From NCBI RefSeq assembly GCF_963678635.1, contig NC_087062.1:13932670-13996669 (forward strand): a DNA stretch of 64,000 nt, written 5' to 3'. Shown here one piece after another: positions 31,023-39,992 of this stretch (its first letter is position 1; each line of letters starts with the position of its first letter). Below the pieces are notes generated by a model that ran no database searches, was not told the DNA's origin, and saw only the letters and a list, made by a program, of their open reading frames with translations. Position numbers and translations under genes: made by a program. Source of the stretch: Symsagittifera roscoffensis. Lineage: Eukaryota > Xenacoelomorpha > Acoela > Convolutidae.

Positions 31023-31167
31023 ACTACGTGTCCAGAAGCCCTGTGACTCCGATTTTTGTTCCGTTGGTGTCGAGCAGATGTGCGGTCACATCTGCTTCAT
31101 ACCCAATTTGTACTGCGTCTTGTTCCATCATGGCGTCATGGCCTATCCTGCGGATTTGAGTTCCTCT

Positions 31168-33132
31168 TCACCCAAATAGATTTGCCCCCATTTGGTCATC
31201 ATCTGTTGTTACATAAGTCCTGGTGTAGATACTGATTCCATCCACGTTCAGCATCACTTGATACGGCCCATAGACCTCTAGGTAGCGTCCATGAAGTTTC
31301 TTCGTGCGAGGGCCACCCGTCGTTAGTAGTGCTCGCACAGCTCTCGACTCGGTGCGTGGCTCCATCTGCCTCAGATAATCTGCATATGTGTCCAAATGCA
31401 TCAAAGTGAACTCGGATTGTTCACTCAGATTTCTTATTACCTGATGTCCAGCCACTGAGATTATCGACTGTTTCTTGCTTCCTTGCGGCACCATGCCGAA
31501 CCTCTGACCGGTGATCACATTAAGTTTCATGCTCAAACTGCTTGGTGCTTTAGTTTCTTCGAACTCCGTTGCTTCGAAGGTATTCAGTTGCTCCTGAAGT
31601 TTCTCATTCTCCAGTTCAAGTTTCACTTTTTGTTCGATCTCTTTCGTCACCAGTTCCTGCTGCACTCTATTTAGAGCATCCCTCGCGGCTGCCTTATAAT
31701 CGATCTTGAAGTCATCAGCCGCAGTTGCTGGTTCCGGCTCACGTGTCTCCTCTGTTACCGCTTGCATTTTCTTTGCCGCCAGCTCTTGAGGTTTTTCTTT
31801 TCTGTGTGCCTCTGCTTCACTCAAAAGTCGAGCCTTGCTGGCTTTCACTCCTGACAAAGCTTCTTCATGTCTTGGATGCTTTATGTCTGCCACTGCATCC
31901 CAGAATTGCGGACAATCTGATTTAAAATGACCTTCCAAGTTGCAAAAGAAACACCTCGGTCCGAATTTTGCAATTAGTCCTCTCATGAAATCCTCATGGT
32001 CCAATTCTGACGCATCTTCGTCCTCGAGGCTAAAGCCTATTGCTTTCATGCCTTGTTTGTAAGCTGGGCATGCTGACACATGATGGTCCGTTGAACTGCA
32101 ATTGGCACAAGAGCGTCTCTTGTCCATATCATCCCTCGGTTTGTACCATTTGTTCCCTTGGTTTGCTGGTCCGTTGCTAAAATTGCCATAATTGTTCTTG
32201 TAGTATCCAGATCTCGAAGGAGGTTTCAACAAAAGATACTCTTTTGACTTGAACCTCAACTCCTCCGGTGTTGGCGCATTGGTTGATAGTGGTTTGTAAT
32301 GCGTTGCTAGCATCGTACGAAGTTCATCATTCTTCACACCATCGATGAATTTTGAGGCTACGGCCAGGTTCATCCTTCGGTTTGACTCATCCGGTTGGCT
32401 GCGTCTTCTCAGCATTTCCAAATCATCGAGAAACTTGTCTATCGTTTCATCTTCTCGTTGCCTCCGTTTCTCGAAGCGCATCATCGCCTGGTGCCCCTGC
32501 ACCCCTGATCCGAAACGGTTTAACAAGATTTCGAAGATTTTCTCAGCAGTGTCACGTTGATATTGTTTCTTGCCCATGACACAGTTCAGGGCTGTCCCTT
32601 CCAAGATGCTGGTGAGCGCACTGCATTCCTGTCTCTCCGACAAGTCCTCTTCCTCGAAATGCAGCTTCATTACCTCTATCCAGGTATCAATACAGCCATC
32701 AGATTCATCTTTATAGCATCTTGGTTTCTTAAAGACTCTTCTGGACTTCTCACTGCGTTCAATGGTTCTGGATAACCTTGTAAGGAATGACTCCAAAGAC
32801 CTGTTTAGGGGTTCAAATGCTGTGGCCATTGCCGTAGCATCCCTTGAGTGTCTGAGGCTCTGTATGCGGTGCATCCCTGCAATCCGAATCGCCGTGAGTG
32901 TTTCCCGCTTGGCCCACATGACTCCTCCTCGGGCTCGCATGCCCCCTGTTGCCGGAATCACTTCCCCCAGTCGCATGTCTGCCTTGCGTTGGTCGTTCGT
33001 TAGAGGTTTGTCTGTTCCCCATTGAACTTGTTCTACTGTTCGGGCCCCATGTTCCATTACCCCTTGTGGCATAGCCTGATGAACTGCCCCTGCCTCTAGT
33101 GGATCCATACGTCTTCCTCTTTTGATGTTCAT
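31168..33132 (-). CDS. Gag: capsid-like domain plus two CCHC zinc knuckles
   Basis: A 654-codon segment. Residues about 135-300 form a helical capsid-like (retrotransposon gag) region (CIDTWIEVMKLHFEE ... EKIFEILLNRFGSGVQG ... SIDKF-type helix). Two canonical CX2CX4HX4C knuckles follow at 342-355 (CANCSSTDHHVSAC) and 394-407 (CFFCNLEGHFKSDC). A charged coiled-coil-like segment lies at about 475-520. The C-terminal ~130 residues lead towards protease. The frame ends at TGA (31168-31170) but is open again for about 48 codons, containing the start of protease (GLLDT), so Gag and Pol were probably one frame. ATG 33132 lies where the upstream Gag frame overlaps, so it may not be the natural start. 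The protein binds element RNA and builds particles. Confidence 0.85.
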   Translation of the reverse strand: MNIKRGRRMDPLEAGAVHQAMPQGVMEHGARTVEQVQWGTDKPLTNDQRKADMRLGEVIPATGGMRARGGVMWAKRETLTAIRIAGMHRIQSLRHSRDATAMATAFEPLNRSLESFLTRLSRTIERSEKSRRVFKKPRCYKDESDGCIDTWIEVMKLHFEEEDLSERQECSALTSILEGTALNCVMGKKQYQRDTAEKIFEILLNRFGSGVQGHQAMMRFEKRRQREDETIDKFLDDLEMLRRRSQPDESNRRMNLAVASKFIDGVKNDELRTMLATHYKPLSTNAPTPEELRFKSKEYLLLKPPSRSGYYKNNYGNFSNGPANQGNKWYKPRDDMDKRRSCANCSSTDHHVSACPAYKQGMKAIGFSLEDEDASELDHEDFMRGLIAKFGPRCFFCNLEGHFKSDCPQFWDAVADIKHPRHEEALSGVKASKARLLSEAEAHRKEKPQELAAKKMQAVTEETREPEPATAADDFKIDYKAAARDALNRVQQELVTKEIEQKVKLELENEKLQEQLNTFEATEFEETKAPSSLSMKLNVITGQRFGMVPQGSKKQSIISVAGHQVIRNLSEQSEFTLMHLDTYADYLRQMEPRTESRAVRALLTTGGPRTKKLHGRYLEVYGPYQVMLNVDGISIYTRTYVTTDDDQMGANLFG

Positions 33133-33334
33133 TGAAGTTCACCCTCGGCTCCCTGCTGGGACCTCCCGAGTTCGGTTCTCCCTCTTTTGGTCCACTCTTG
33201 CTGATTAGTAGCCCGTCCAACCTATCCATGATAGCCTGGGTTCGCCTCTCCATCATCGCGTCTATCTTTGTGTCAAGAGTCCCAAGAGACTGCTCTTGCT
33301 GAATTCTTAACTTCTCAATGTCGTCTCTTAAACG
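32813..33334 (-). pseudogene. Gag N-terminal region, Gly/Arg/Ser-rich segment in the other frame
   Basis: This frame continues directly from the 310-codon ORF upstream after a TAA (33335-33337), with helical sequence (RLRDDIEKLRIQQEQS ... TKIDAMMERRTQ) and then a low-complexity RG/GN-rich stretch. It overlaps the start of the capsid frame by about 320 bases; the crossover point cannot be placed by eye. RG-rich segments bind RNA in many Gag proteins. Confidence 0.5.
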
Positions 33335-34267
33335 TTACTCTCGCTGTTCCGCCTCTCTTGTCATTCGCGACAAGTTCTTCGCCATATGCTCGTCCGTTCT
33401 TTCTTTCAAGCGTTTTTCGCTCCTGTCAACTTCTTGTCTATTGCGGTTTATTTCTTCCCGCAGACTTTCTCTTTCAATGTGAACTGCTCTTTCTAGTTCA
33501 CTCATCCTTATTGACATCTGTTCATTTTGTTCTCCTAAACTGTCCACTATGTTGTTTAAAGCTTCTTCTAGTGCTGTCCCGTTATTCACGAGTGGCGTTA
33601 CTAGTAGCGGTGCAACCCTGTCGGTCCCAGGTAGCTTCGTGCTGGTCGAGATCCTGGCCTTGACTCTCTGTCTCGACGTCTTTTCCTTATCTATTTCAGG
33701 ATCCGCTAACGCGTTGCCTAGCCCTTTGGTTCTACTCTCTCCAGTTTGTCGCTCTGAACTTGTCATAATCGCGAAGTCTTTTGACTGGCCCGGTGTGTTT
33801 GCCTCTTTGCTTATCGTTGTCACTACACCAAATTTGTCCATGGTTCCAGTCTCTCTTCTCTCCTGGATCGAACTATTGAGGCTGACTTGAGATCCAAAGT
33901 CCCCCTGCTCCTCTTCATCCTCTTCCTCCTGGGGCTCACCTTCGTTTCCTGTGCCTCCTCCCATGGTGAATGGAAAGATGTTTCCGAAGGTGTTCTTCAT
34001 TCTTTCTGAGAACGATGATGACGTTGTTTGTTTCCCAGTTCCGCCTGCCATCATAGTGTTGTCTGTCGGAGATCTTCTCGTTGCCGCTTTTTCAGTTGAG
34101 ATGTCGGACAGTTTCGACATCTCTTCTCGATCCAGTGTCCCGGTGGAAGTGGCAAAATCATGACCTTGTTCTACCGGAGTAGATTCACTCGCCAGCCTTC
34201 TGCCTCTCCCTTCCAGTCCATGTAGTTCCTGGTTGTCGTTCATGGCATGGTCCGTATTGACCTCCAC
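33335..34267 (-). CDS. Gag N-terminal extension with Ser/Thr-rich part and coiled coil
   Basis: A 310-codon frame. The first ~200 residues are Ser/Thr/Glu-rich (FGNIFPFTMGGGTGN, EEEDEEEQGDFGSQ) and the last ~90 a strong heptad-like coiled coil (LGEQNEQMSIRMSELERAV ... RQEVDRSEKRLKERTDEH). It ends at TAA with the frame continuing beyond. At its start it links by a one-base shift in an A7 run to the short N-terminal ORF. This looks like the N-terminal, self-associating part of Gag. No family match claimed. Confidence 0.6.
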   Translation of the reverse strand: MEVNTDHAMNDNQELHGLEGRGRRLASESTPVEQGHDFATSTGTLDREEMSKLSDISTEKAATRRSPTDNTMMAGGTGKQTTSSSFSERMKNTFGNIFPFTMGGGTGNEGEPQEEEDEEEQGDFGSQVSLNSSIQERRETGTMDKFGVVTTISKEANTPGQSKDFAIMTSSERQTGESRTKGLGNALADPEIDKEKTSRQRVKARISTSTKLPGTDRVAPLLVTPLVNNGTALEEALNNIVDSLGEQNEQMSIRMSELERAVHIERESLREEINRNRQEVDRSEKRLKERTDEHMAKNLSRMTREAEQRE

Positions 34268-34269
34268 TT

Positions 34270-34470
34270 CTAACAGTTTTTTTCGCTTTTCACTGAGATC
34301 TTCTGACTCCTTGTTTCAACCATTTTACCTGAAACCGTCTCCCCTTTCTCGGTCCGGGCTCGTTTGATCCAATCCACAAAAGGATCGGTCATAGTTTTTC
34401 TTTGCTTCTCAGGTATAAATTTCCTAGAGCTATTACCTCGTTTCGGTATCCTTGACTTGTGTGGACTCAT
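34270..34470 (-). CDS. Probable N-terminus of the Gag polyprotein
   Basis: Sixty-six codons from ATG (MSPHKSRIPKRGNSS...), very basic, ending at TAG immediately after an A7 run (SEKNC). One base in the run would join it to the frame starting LLEVEVNTDH. It is the first ATG after the long leader and therefore my choice for the element's translation start. Confidence 0.55.
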   Translation of the reverse strand: MSPHKSRIPKRGNSSRKFIPEKQRKTMTDPFVDWIKRARTEKGETVSGKMVETRSQKISVKSEKNC

Positions 34471-35251
34471 TCTCTATTTGTCACTTCTTAATGCCTATAC
34501 ACTTAATTCGATTGCTAGTGATCTTATAGTTTGACTACCAATAATAATGACACAACACAATAAATTTCACAAGATTCTTTAAAATAGTGACCACGAATCT
34601 CTGTATGTTATCAGAGTACAGTTTGTATATAACTTATTCACACTAACCGATTATCGGTCGTAAGGTTTAGAAACTAGCACAATATGATGTTATCGGTCAA
34701 TTTAAAAGATAGTGTACTCACTACCCAATCAAGCACAGTTTATGTTGATTTAAAATCAAAAACAAAAAAAAATATTTAATGACAGAATACGAATATCTCT
34801 ATAAAAAAACGTATGTGTCCTGTATTTTTAGTCGGTCGCAGTACAATAGTCGAACTTATATTTTAAAGAAAAAGCTTTCCCTGCTTGGTGCTGCACCAAA
34901 CAGACAAAACTTTGAAGGCAGTAATTTTCTCAAGTGGGCGTCTATTGCACCCACCGAGTACTGTGTTACCTATCTGCCTTCTGACTGCCCGAGCTAGACC
35001 TACTAAAATCCTCAGTGCAGTCACTTTTCACAAAAACGTCTTGGGTTTCAATCCACACCAATGAATTACGCTCTTTTTAGTTTAGACTTAGTGTCGCGAA
35101 TATCCGAGTTCGGACCTGTTTTGTTTTGGTCTGGTTCTTATTGAAAGGCAAGTTACCAGTGCAGTCACTGATTCCTAGCCTGTGTGCTAATAACCTAATA
35201 CCTCTCACTTTAGTCTGTCTTCCGTCTACCTAAGTCCTTTAATAAAATAAT

Positions 35252-35515
35252 ACCCCTCCGGATTGGCACAAATAGGACCCTTCCGTACTAACAAAATCTA
35301 GAACCCTCCGGATTGGGACCCCTCTGAGTTAGTTAATATAAGACCCCTCCGGATTCGGACCCCTCCGAATTAGCAACTACAAGACCCCTCCGGATTCGGA
35401 CCCCTCCTAATTTGAAAAAAAAAATTTTGACCCCTCCGGATTGGGAGCCCTCCGGTTTTGTAAAAGTAGCTTTTCGGAGATTTCCTTCTTTCAACCTATA
35501 CCCCTCCGGATACGT
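35252..35515 (-). repeat. Densest cluster of the CCCCTCCGGATT motif
   Basis: Seven or more copies within about 260 bases, some only 15 bases apart (GACCCCTCCGGATTCGG followed by ACCCCTCCGAATTAG). The core TCCGGA is palindromic, so neighbouring copies can pair. Spacing is irregular, so this is not a simple tandem satellite. Confidence 0.8.
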
Positions 35516-37428
35516 TCTCCGATGCAATTTTGCTCTTTCAATTGACTAGGAAGGGTATGTACTACTTTCCTAGACCCTTCCGGATTGAAGTTAAGCCTCC
35601 TATTTGACAATTCACACTAACGGTGAAGGGTCTTATCGCTCGCCTAACTTCGGCTCGAGTAAGGTTTTTCTGTGCCTTTAGCCTTCCCTTTTCGTCTAGA
35701 ACGGCCTGAATTTACTTTATTCAACCGCTATTACCTTTTGGTAGGGGTATAAGGGCTTTTCTAAAAGAAATTTACAAAACGTGAAGGGTTTGCCCTCCCA
35801 AATTGGTGAATTTGCTAAAAACAATCTCAAAAAACTTTTACGCCCACTTTTCCGAAAAACTTTTGTCCCTATCAGTAAGCTCAGCTAATTTTTGATCTAT
35901 TGGTACCAAGATCAACTCAATATGCCTGGTAGTTCCAAAGTTATTAGCCAAAACGTCTTTTTTCTAAAGTCAAGAAATTTCTCTCTTATAGGTTTCGCCT
36001 AACTTTTTCCGCAATTCTGGTCCTTTCGACCAAAAAATTATTGATCCGAGCTCAGAAGGCCTATACTCTTCTAGTTCAATGCAAAAGACCCGATCTAAAA
36101 CGCTTTAGTTGAAAAAATTTGCGAAAAACTATGCTACCTGTACCCCTCCGGATTGATGAATCCACCAAATCAAACACGTTAAGTTCGATTTCTCTGCAAC
36201 CTGGAAGGCTTTCGGGTAGCGGGTTTTAAAACTTATAGATTCACTAGTGGACGTTGTCCGAACAACTATTTTTACTGTTATAACTCAAAAATTTCAAAAA
36301 ATTTTCTGAATTTATAGTGTTTCGTTTTCTCAAAAATCACGAAATTTCGGTTTTGTTACCAAAATAGTTCCAACCACTTTCGAACTAAACTTAACCGGTT
36401 CTTTCTATTATGGTAGTGCAGTTACGGTGTAACACACTAACTTAGCGCTTTTTTCCGTTTCAAAAAATATCGATATCTCAAAAATCGCGACTTGTGGGGG
36501 GATCAAAATATCGCTATTTTGACCCTAAAAACCGGTCTACTTTCTGTGTTTTTCACTGAAAAACGGTATAAGAGTATTAATATAGGCTATATTAGTAATA
36601 ATATTAGTAATACTATACCCCTCCGGGTTTGTTTAATATCCGAATTAAGGTGCTTAACTCGGATATTCGCAGTTCGGTGAAGGGTCACTGCAGTGCAGCA
36701 CTGTCGAGCCCCCCACAGATTACTATCTTACTTTTTGTACCAAAAGGGATACAAAACTTGTTAACGATACCCAACAGTCGATTGTTGTTGTCGTTGAGCG
36801 CCTTCTTGTTGCTCCTTGTACTGCTTGCCGGATCAGTCTTCTCCCAAGACCCTTCCGAATTGAGCGCAAATCAGCTGACCCTTCCGGATTGAGCGCAATT
36901 TATCATTAACGTGCTTAAATGCTCAAATAACCCTACAGTACAAGCCTCACAAACAGGCTACTAAATTGATCGTAACAATCCTGACTGATATAAATGCCTG
37001 TAACAACAATATATCTATCAACAACAACGGGGGGGTCGGATCACATCTTGTCTGGGGGGATGAGTTCTACTGATTTTTTACTTTTTTTTTTTTTACTGTT
37101 TTTGGTTTTTTCGGTTATTTTTTATGTTTTTTGTTTTTCTTGGGTACTATACTACTTTTTGTTTGGTTTTATAAATATCTTTAAGTGTTTTTGGTCACAA
37201 ACCTCTCAGGGAACGATGGAATGGCCGATCCCCCCACCCTTCCTGATTCGTGAATTTTCGGTCTTAACTAAGTTAAAAAGCTATTCACGGTAATCCGGAA
37301 GGCTTCCGCGTTCCAAACTACCCTTCCGCCCCGGAGGTTTAGGCCTATTAAGGGCGTTAATGTGAGCATCTGCTCGGCGCGGAGTACTCGTCAACGGTTC
37401 CGCCGGTCATGATGTCAAAAAAGAATAA

Positions 37429-37443
37429 CACCCAGGAGCGCCA
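37429..37443 (-). promoter_or_regulatory. Candidate primer-binding site of the giant element
   Basis: In element sense the sequence is TGGCGCTCCTGGGTG, beginning with the TGG that pairs with a tRNA CCA end. It starts 12 bases after the 5' LTR, further than usual, so the call is tentative. The tRNA is not identified. Confidence 0.35.
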
Positions 37444-37455
37444 TAAAAACATGTA

Positions 37456-39992
37456 TGTAACATTCGCCCGGAAGATACATATCGACGGAAAATAAAACTA
37501 AGTCCTAAGACGACTGGCTAACGTCTAAACAGAGCTTTATATGCTTTTCACCGTCTCTACCAAGCCAGTACTTTTCGGTGGTCTTTTCTAACATCGGGTC
37601 GACAAAAAACGTTACTGCTTTGGGCTTCGGTCAAAACACTCAAATTAACTTAATTACATGCGGAAATAGTGAGCTCATGGCTGGGTCTCAATATCCCCAG
37701 ACCACGAGGTCACTCCTAAAAACAAGGCTACTACTTATTGAATTATTATTGTTTTTGTTCAGTAGATAAAAATCATCATCTCCATCGAAGATGGATCAAA
37801 CCTTTCCCCCAACTCCTAGCTTCTCATCCTTATCAAAATGAATCCAGTTGTTAATTAAATTCAATTCAGGACATGACAAGAAGCTAAAAGTTTATATAAA
37901 AGAATAAAAGTTTCATTTCCGAAACCCTTCCGGATTCTTGAATCCACTGAATCAAGCTCGTTAATCTTGACTTCTTCGTAATCCGGAAGGCTATCTTCCA
38001 CCCTTCACCGTTGTCTGCAACGGCCTTGCAACTATTGTAGCGACACAATAGTTGCAACTCGGAACGTCCTCTTGTTTTTCTCTGTTGTTTTTCCATCACA
38101 ATCTTCGTTGTTTTCGTCAGTGCGACTATCGTTATTCTGTTGCTTTTCAGCTTCTCTTGCCAAAATGGCCGTTTCTGACGTTTCTCAGAAATGTTACGTA
38201 ATCACTTCGAAAATTTAAAATTTAGGAATTTCCGAATCCTTCAACCTTCACGTTTTGTTCAATCGTTCAAATAACGTTCTTAATCCTCCAAAATCACTAA
38301 CTCGGAAGGCTCGCTGCTAAAAATGACTAAACTGCAGAGATTGCATTTTGGCACATTCTGGTCGAATGTCACATATATTGATGCTTATCGAAGGGAATTA
38401 CGGAGTACTTGTGCTCTCTGTGGTTTTTTTCTGCTGACAAATTCAGCTTTTTTCACTAGCGGCTTTTGACGGGAGTTTTTTTCATCATCTAAAAGCATTT
38501 GAGTTATTGAGCTCATATTGATGATATATTTTACCAGTGACAATTTTTTGTAAAGTTATGGGGTCTGAAAATTTGAAGTTTGGCATATTCGGGATGAAAG
38601 TTTTGTTTTTATAGTTTTTTCATTCTATCGAAATCTATATGCTTGTGGTGAGGGTGATTTTTTTTCAGACCAGATTCGTTTTTTAATAAAACGTGTTCAG
38701 CGAAATATTGTAAAGCATTTTTAAGCGTTTTAAGTGAGTTTTTGTTAAAGCAAGAAATCAATGCCTTGAGCTCAAAATCAATAAAATTTCCTGTCTCAAC
38801 TTTTGTTTGAATTTATGGGAGTTTAGATGAAGGTTATCTAGCCAAATTGGGATAATTAGAGTGCTTGGAATTTATATTTTTTCATTAGTGCAAAGCACAT
38901 GCAGCAAACGAACCCAGCTCAAAAAATTTCATATTGAGTTGAAGCGAGCTAATTGATTCGAAAAATGAGTTAATAGATGCAAGTTGTCACTTTGTGTTTG
39001 CATTGGTTATAATACATTGGTTGTGGGGGAAGGTTTTTAAACACCTTGAAAAATGTCAAAAAAAACCTGATCAAAGTTTTTCCTTGAAATAATCATGATA
39101 TCTTCTAGTTTTGGACAATTGAAAGAGCATTGATTGGCTGAGAGTTTACGCGCATTCGGTCCTTCGCGCATTATAGTAGCCCTCACAAACTTCCACTGAA
39201 TATGTTTTTAGGCCCTGTTCAGCCACTTCCGGTCGGCATTCAACACCGTAGTGCTCGGATCGGAGAGTTCAAAGGTCAACTCTATGGTCGCTTTCCTGCA
39301 ACATTATCTGCTGGAACACGAACAAGACTGCAGAAGGTTATTCGACGAATCAATCGCAGACCTCGTAGATTTCTCTCATTAGTTATAACCCAAAAAAAGT
39401 TTATGAGATACCTTCTAAGCAGAAAAAAACATCAGAACAAAAAATAAAACAACAATGACAACCCATTACGGCGATGCTTAAAATTATCCGGACAAAACGA
39501 ACGAAACTTGAAAACTAAAGCAAAAGCTTAAGCAGAAATATGACGTGCAAATTTTTTGCGGATTTTTTTTCAGCTCTAAAATTTTACCCCAAAAAAGACC
39601 ATTTTTCGTTTTCTTTAGTCAAAGTAAAATTACGCCAAAGATTTTGGTTAAGTTGCCGACAAATTTTTCTCCAAGTGAGCTTCTTATGTAGCCTCACAAA
39701 AATAAAGCAAGGTGTAATCTCCAACAATTAGCGCAAAACGTCTTAAAATTGTTTTTATGTAAAAAATGGCCAGCAAACAACTTTTTTTGAAAAGAGAAGA
39801 TTATACCTTTCTTAAACTTTGAAGAAGCTCAATTTTATAGAGTTTTGTCATCAACTCAACGTCAAAAATTACGTCCAATAGTTTTGACGTAATTTTTCAT
39901 TGACTAAAAAAAGTAAAAAATGGTCATTTTTGGGGTACAATTTAGGTTTTGCAAAAATAACTTTACTTTTCAACAGTTTTTGCTTACAGTCA
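37456..39992 (-). repeat. 5' LTR of the giant element (right on the plus strand)
   Basis: 2,537 bp, TG/CA ends in element sense, same length as the 3' LTR, with about twenty visible single-base differences and a few compensating single-base length differences in homopolymers. This suggests an insertion that is recent but not new. The CCCTTCCGGATT / AATCCGGAAGG pair is at about 37926 and 37980. Confidence 0.85.
39212..39382 (+). CDS. Exon-like terminal cassette inside the right LTR
   Basis: The second copy of the 56-codon acceptor-stop cassette; by eye I see no difference from the first within the open frame. AATAAA follows in the same position. It lies 17.6 kb upstream of the host exon at 56994. 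Confidence 0.4.
   Translation, partial: ALFSHFRSAFNTVVLGSESSKVNSMVAFLQHYLLEHEQDCRRLFDESIADLVDFSH

Larger units (their letters stand above)
34471..37455 (-). other. ~3-kb leader of the giant element with repeated CCGGATT motif
   Basis: No coding region is supported in this stretch. From about 35250 to 37340 the plus strand repeats ACCCCTCCGGATT or close variants (about 35252, 35303, 35343, 35358, 35382, 35430, 35499, 35575, 36141, 36616, 36847, 36878), with the reverse form AATCCGGAAGG near 37292. The same pair occurs in the LTR. Near 37080-37110 is a T-rich tract. A primer-binding site candidate lies close to the 5' LTR. Confidence 0.7.
11060..39992 (-). mobile_element. Giant (~28.9 kb) Ty3/gypsy-type LTR retrotransposon with an extra SGNH-bearing coding region
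   Basis: Two direct repeats of 2,537 bp (11060-13596 and 37456-39992) bound a 23.9-kb interior read on the minus strand. The repeats run TGTAAC...AGTCA on the plus strand, so the element-sense LTR is TGACT...GTTACA with TG/CA ends. About twenty differences are visible between the LTRs, roughly 99% identity. Interior order in element sense: ~3-kb leader, Gag with two CCHC knuckles, protease, RT/RNase H, linker, integrase, acidic tail, and an 8-kb third coding region with an SGNH hydrolase. PR-RT-RH-IN order and HHCC/DDE integrase place Pol in Ty3/gypsy. The size is far above the usual 5-10 kb; planarian Burro elements are a known giant precedent, and GDSL/SGNH third ORFs are known from bdelloid rotifer LTR elements. 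A purine stretch (TTTGAAGGGT) precedes the 3' LTR. I found no matching TSD. The interior is broken by stops, frameshifts and deletions, so this copy is dead. Confidence 0.9.

Noticed and set aside
34779..34997. 72-codon plus-strand frame in the giant leader
   Set aside because: Antisense to the element and without features; treated as chance.
35252..35515. CRISPR-like spacing of the CCGGATT motif
   Set aside because: Spacing is irregular, repeats are short and variable, and the genome is animal.
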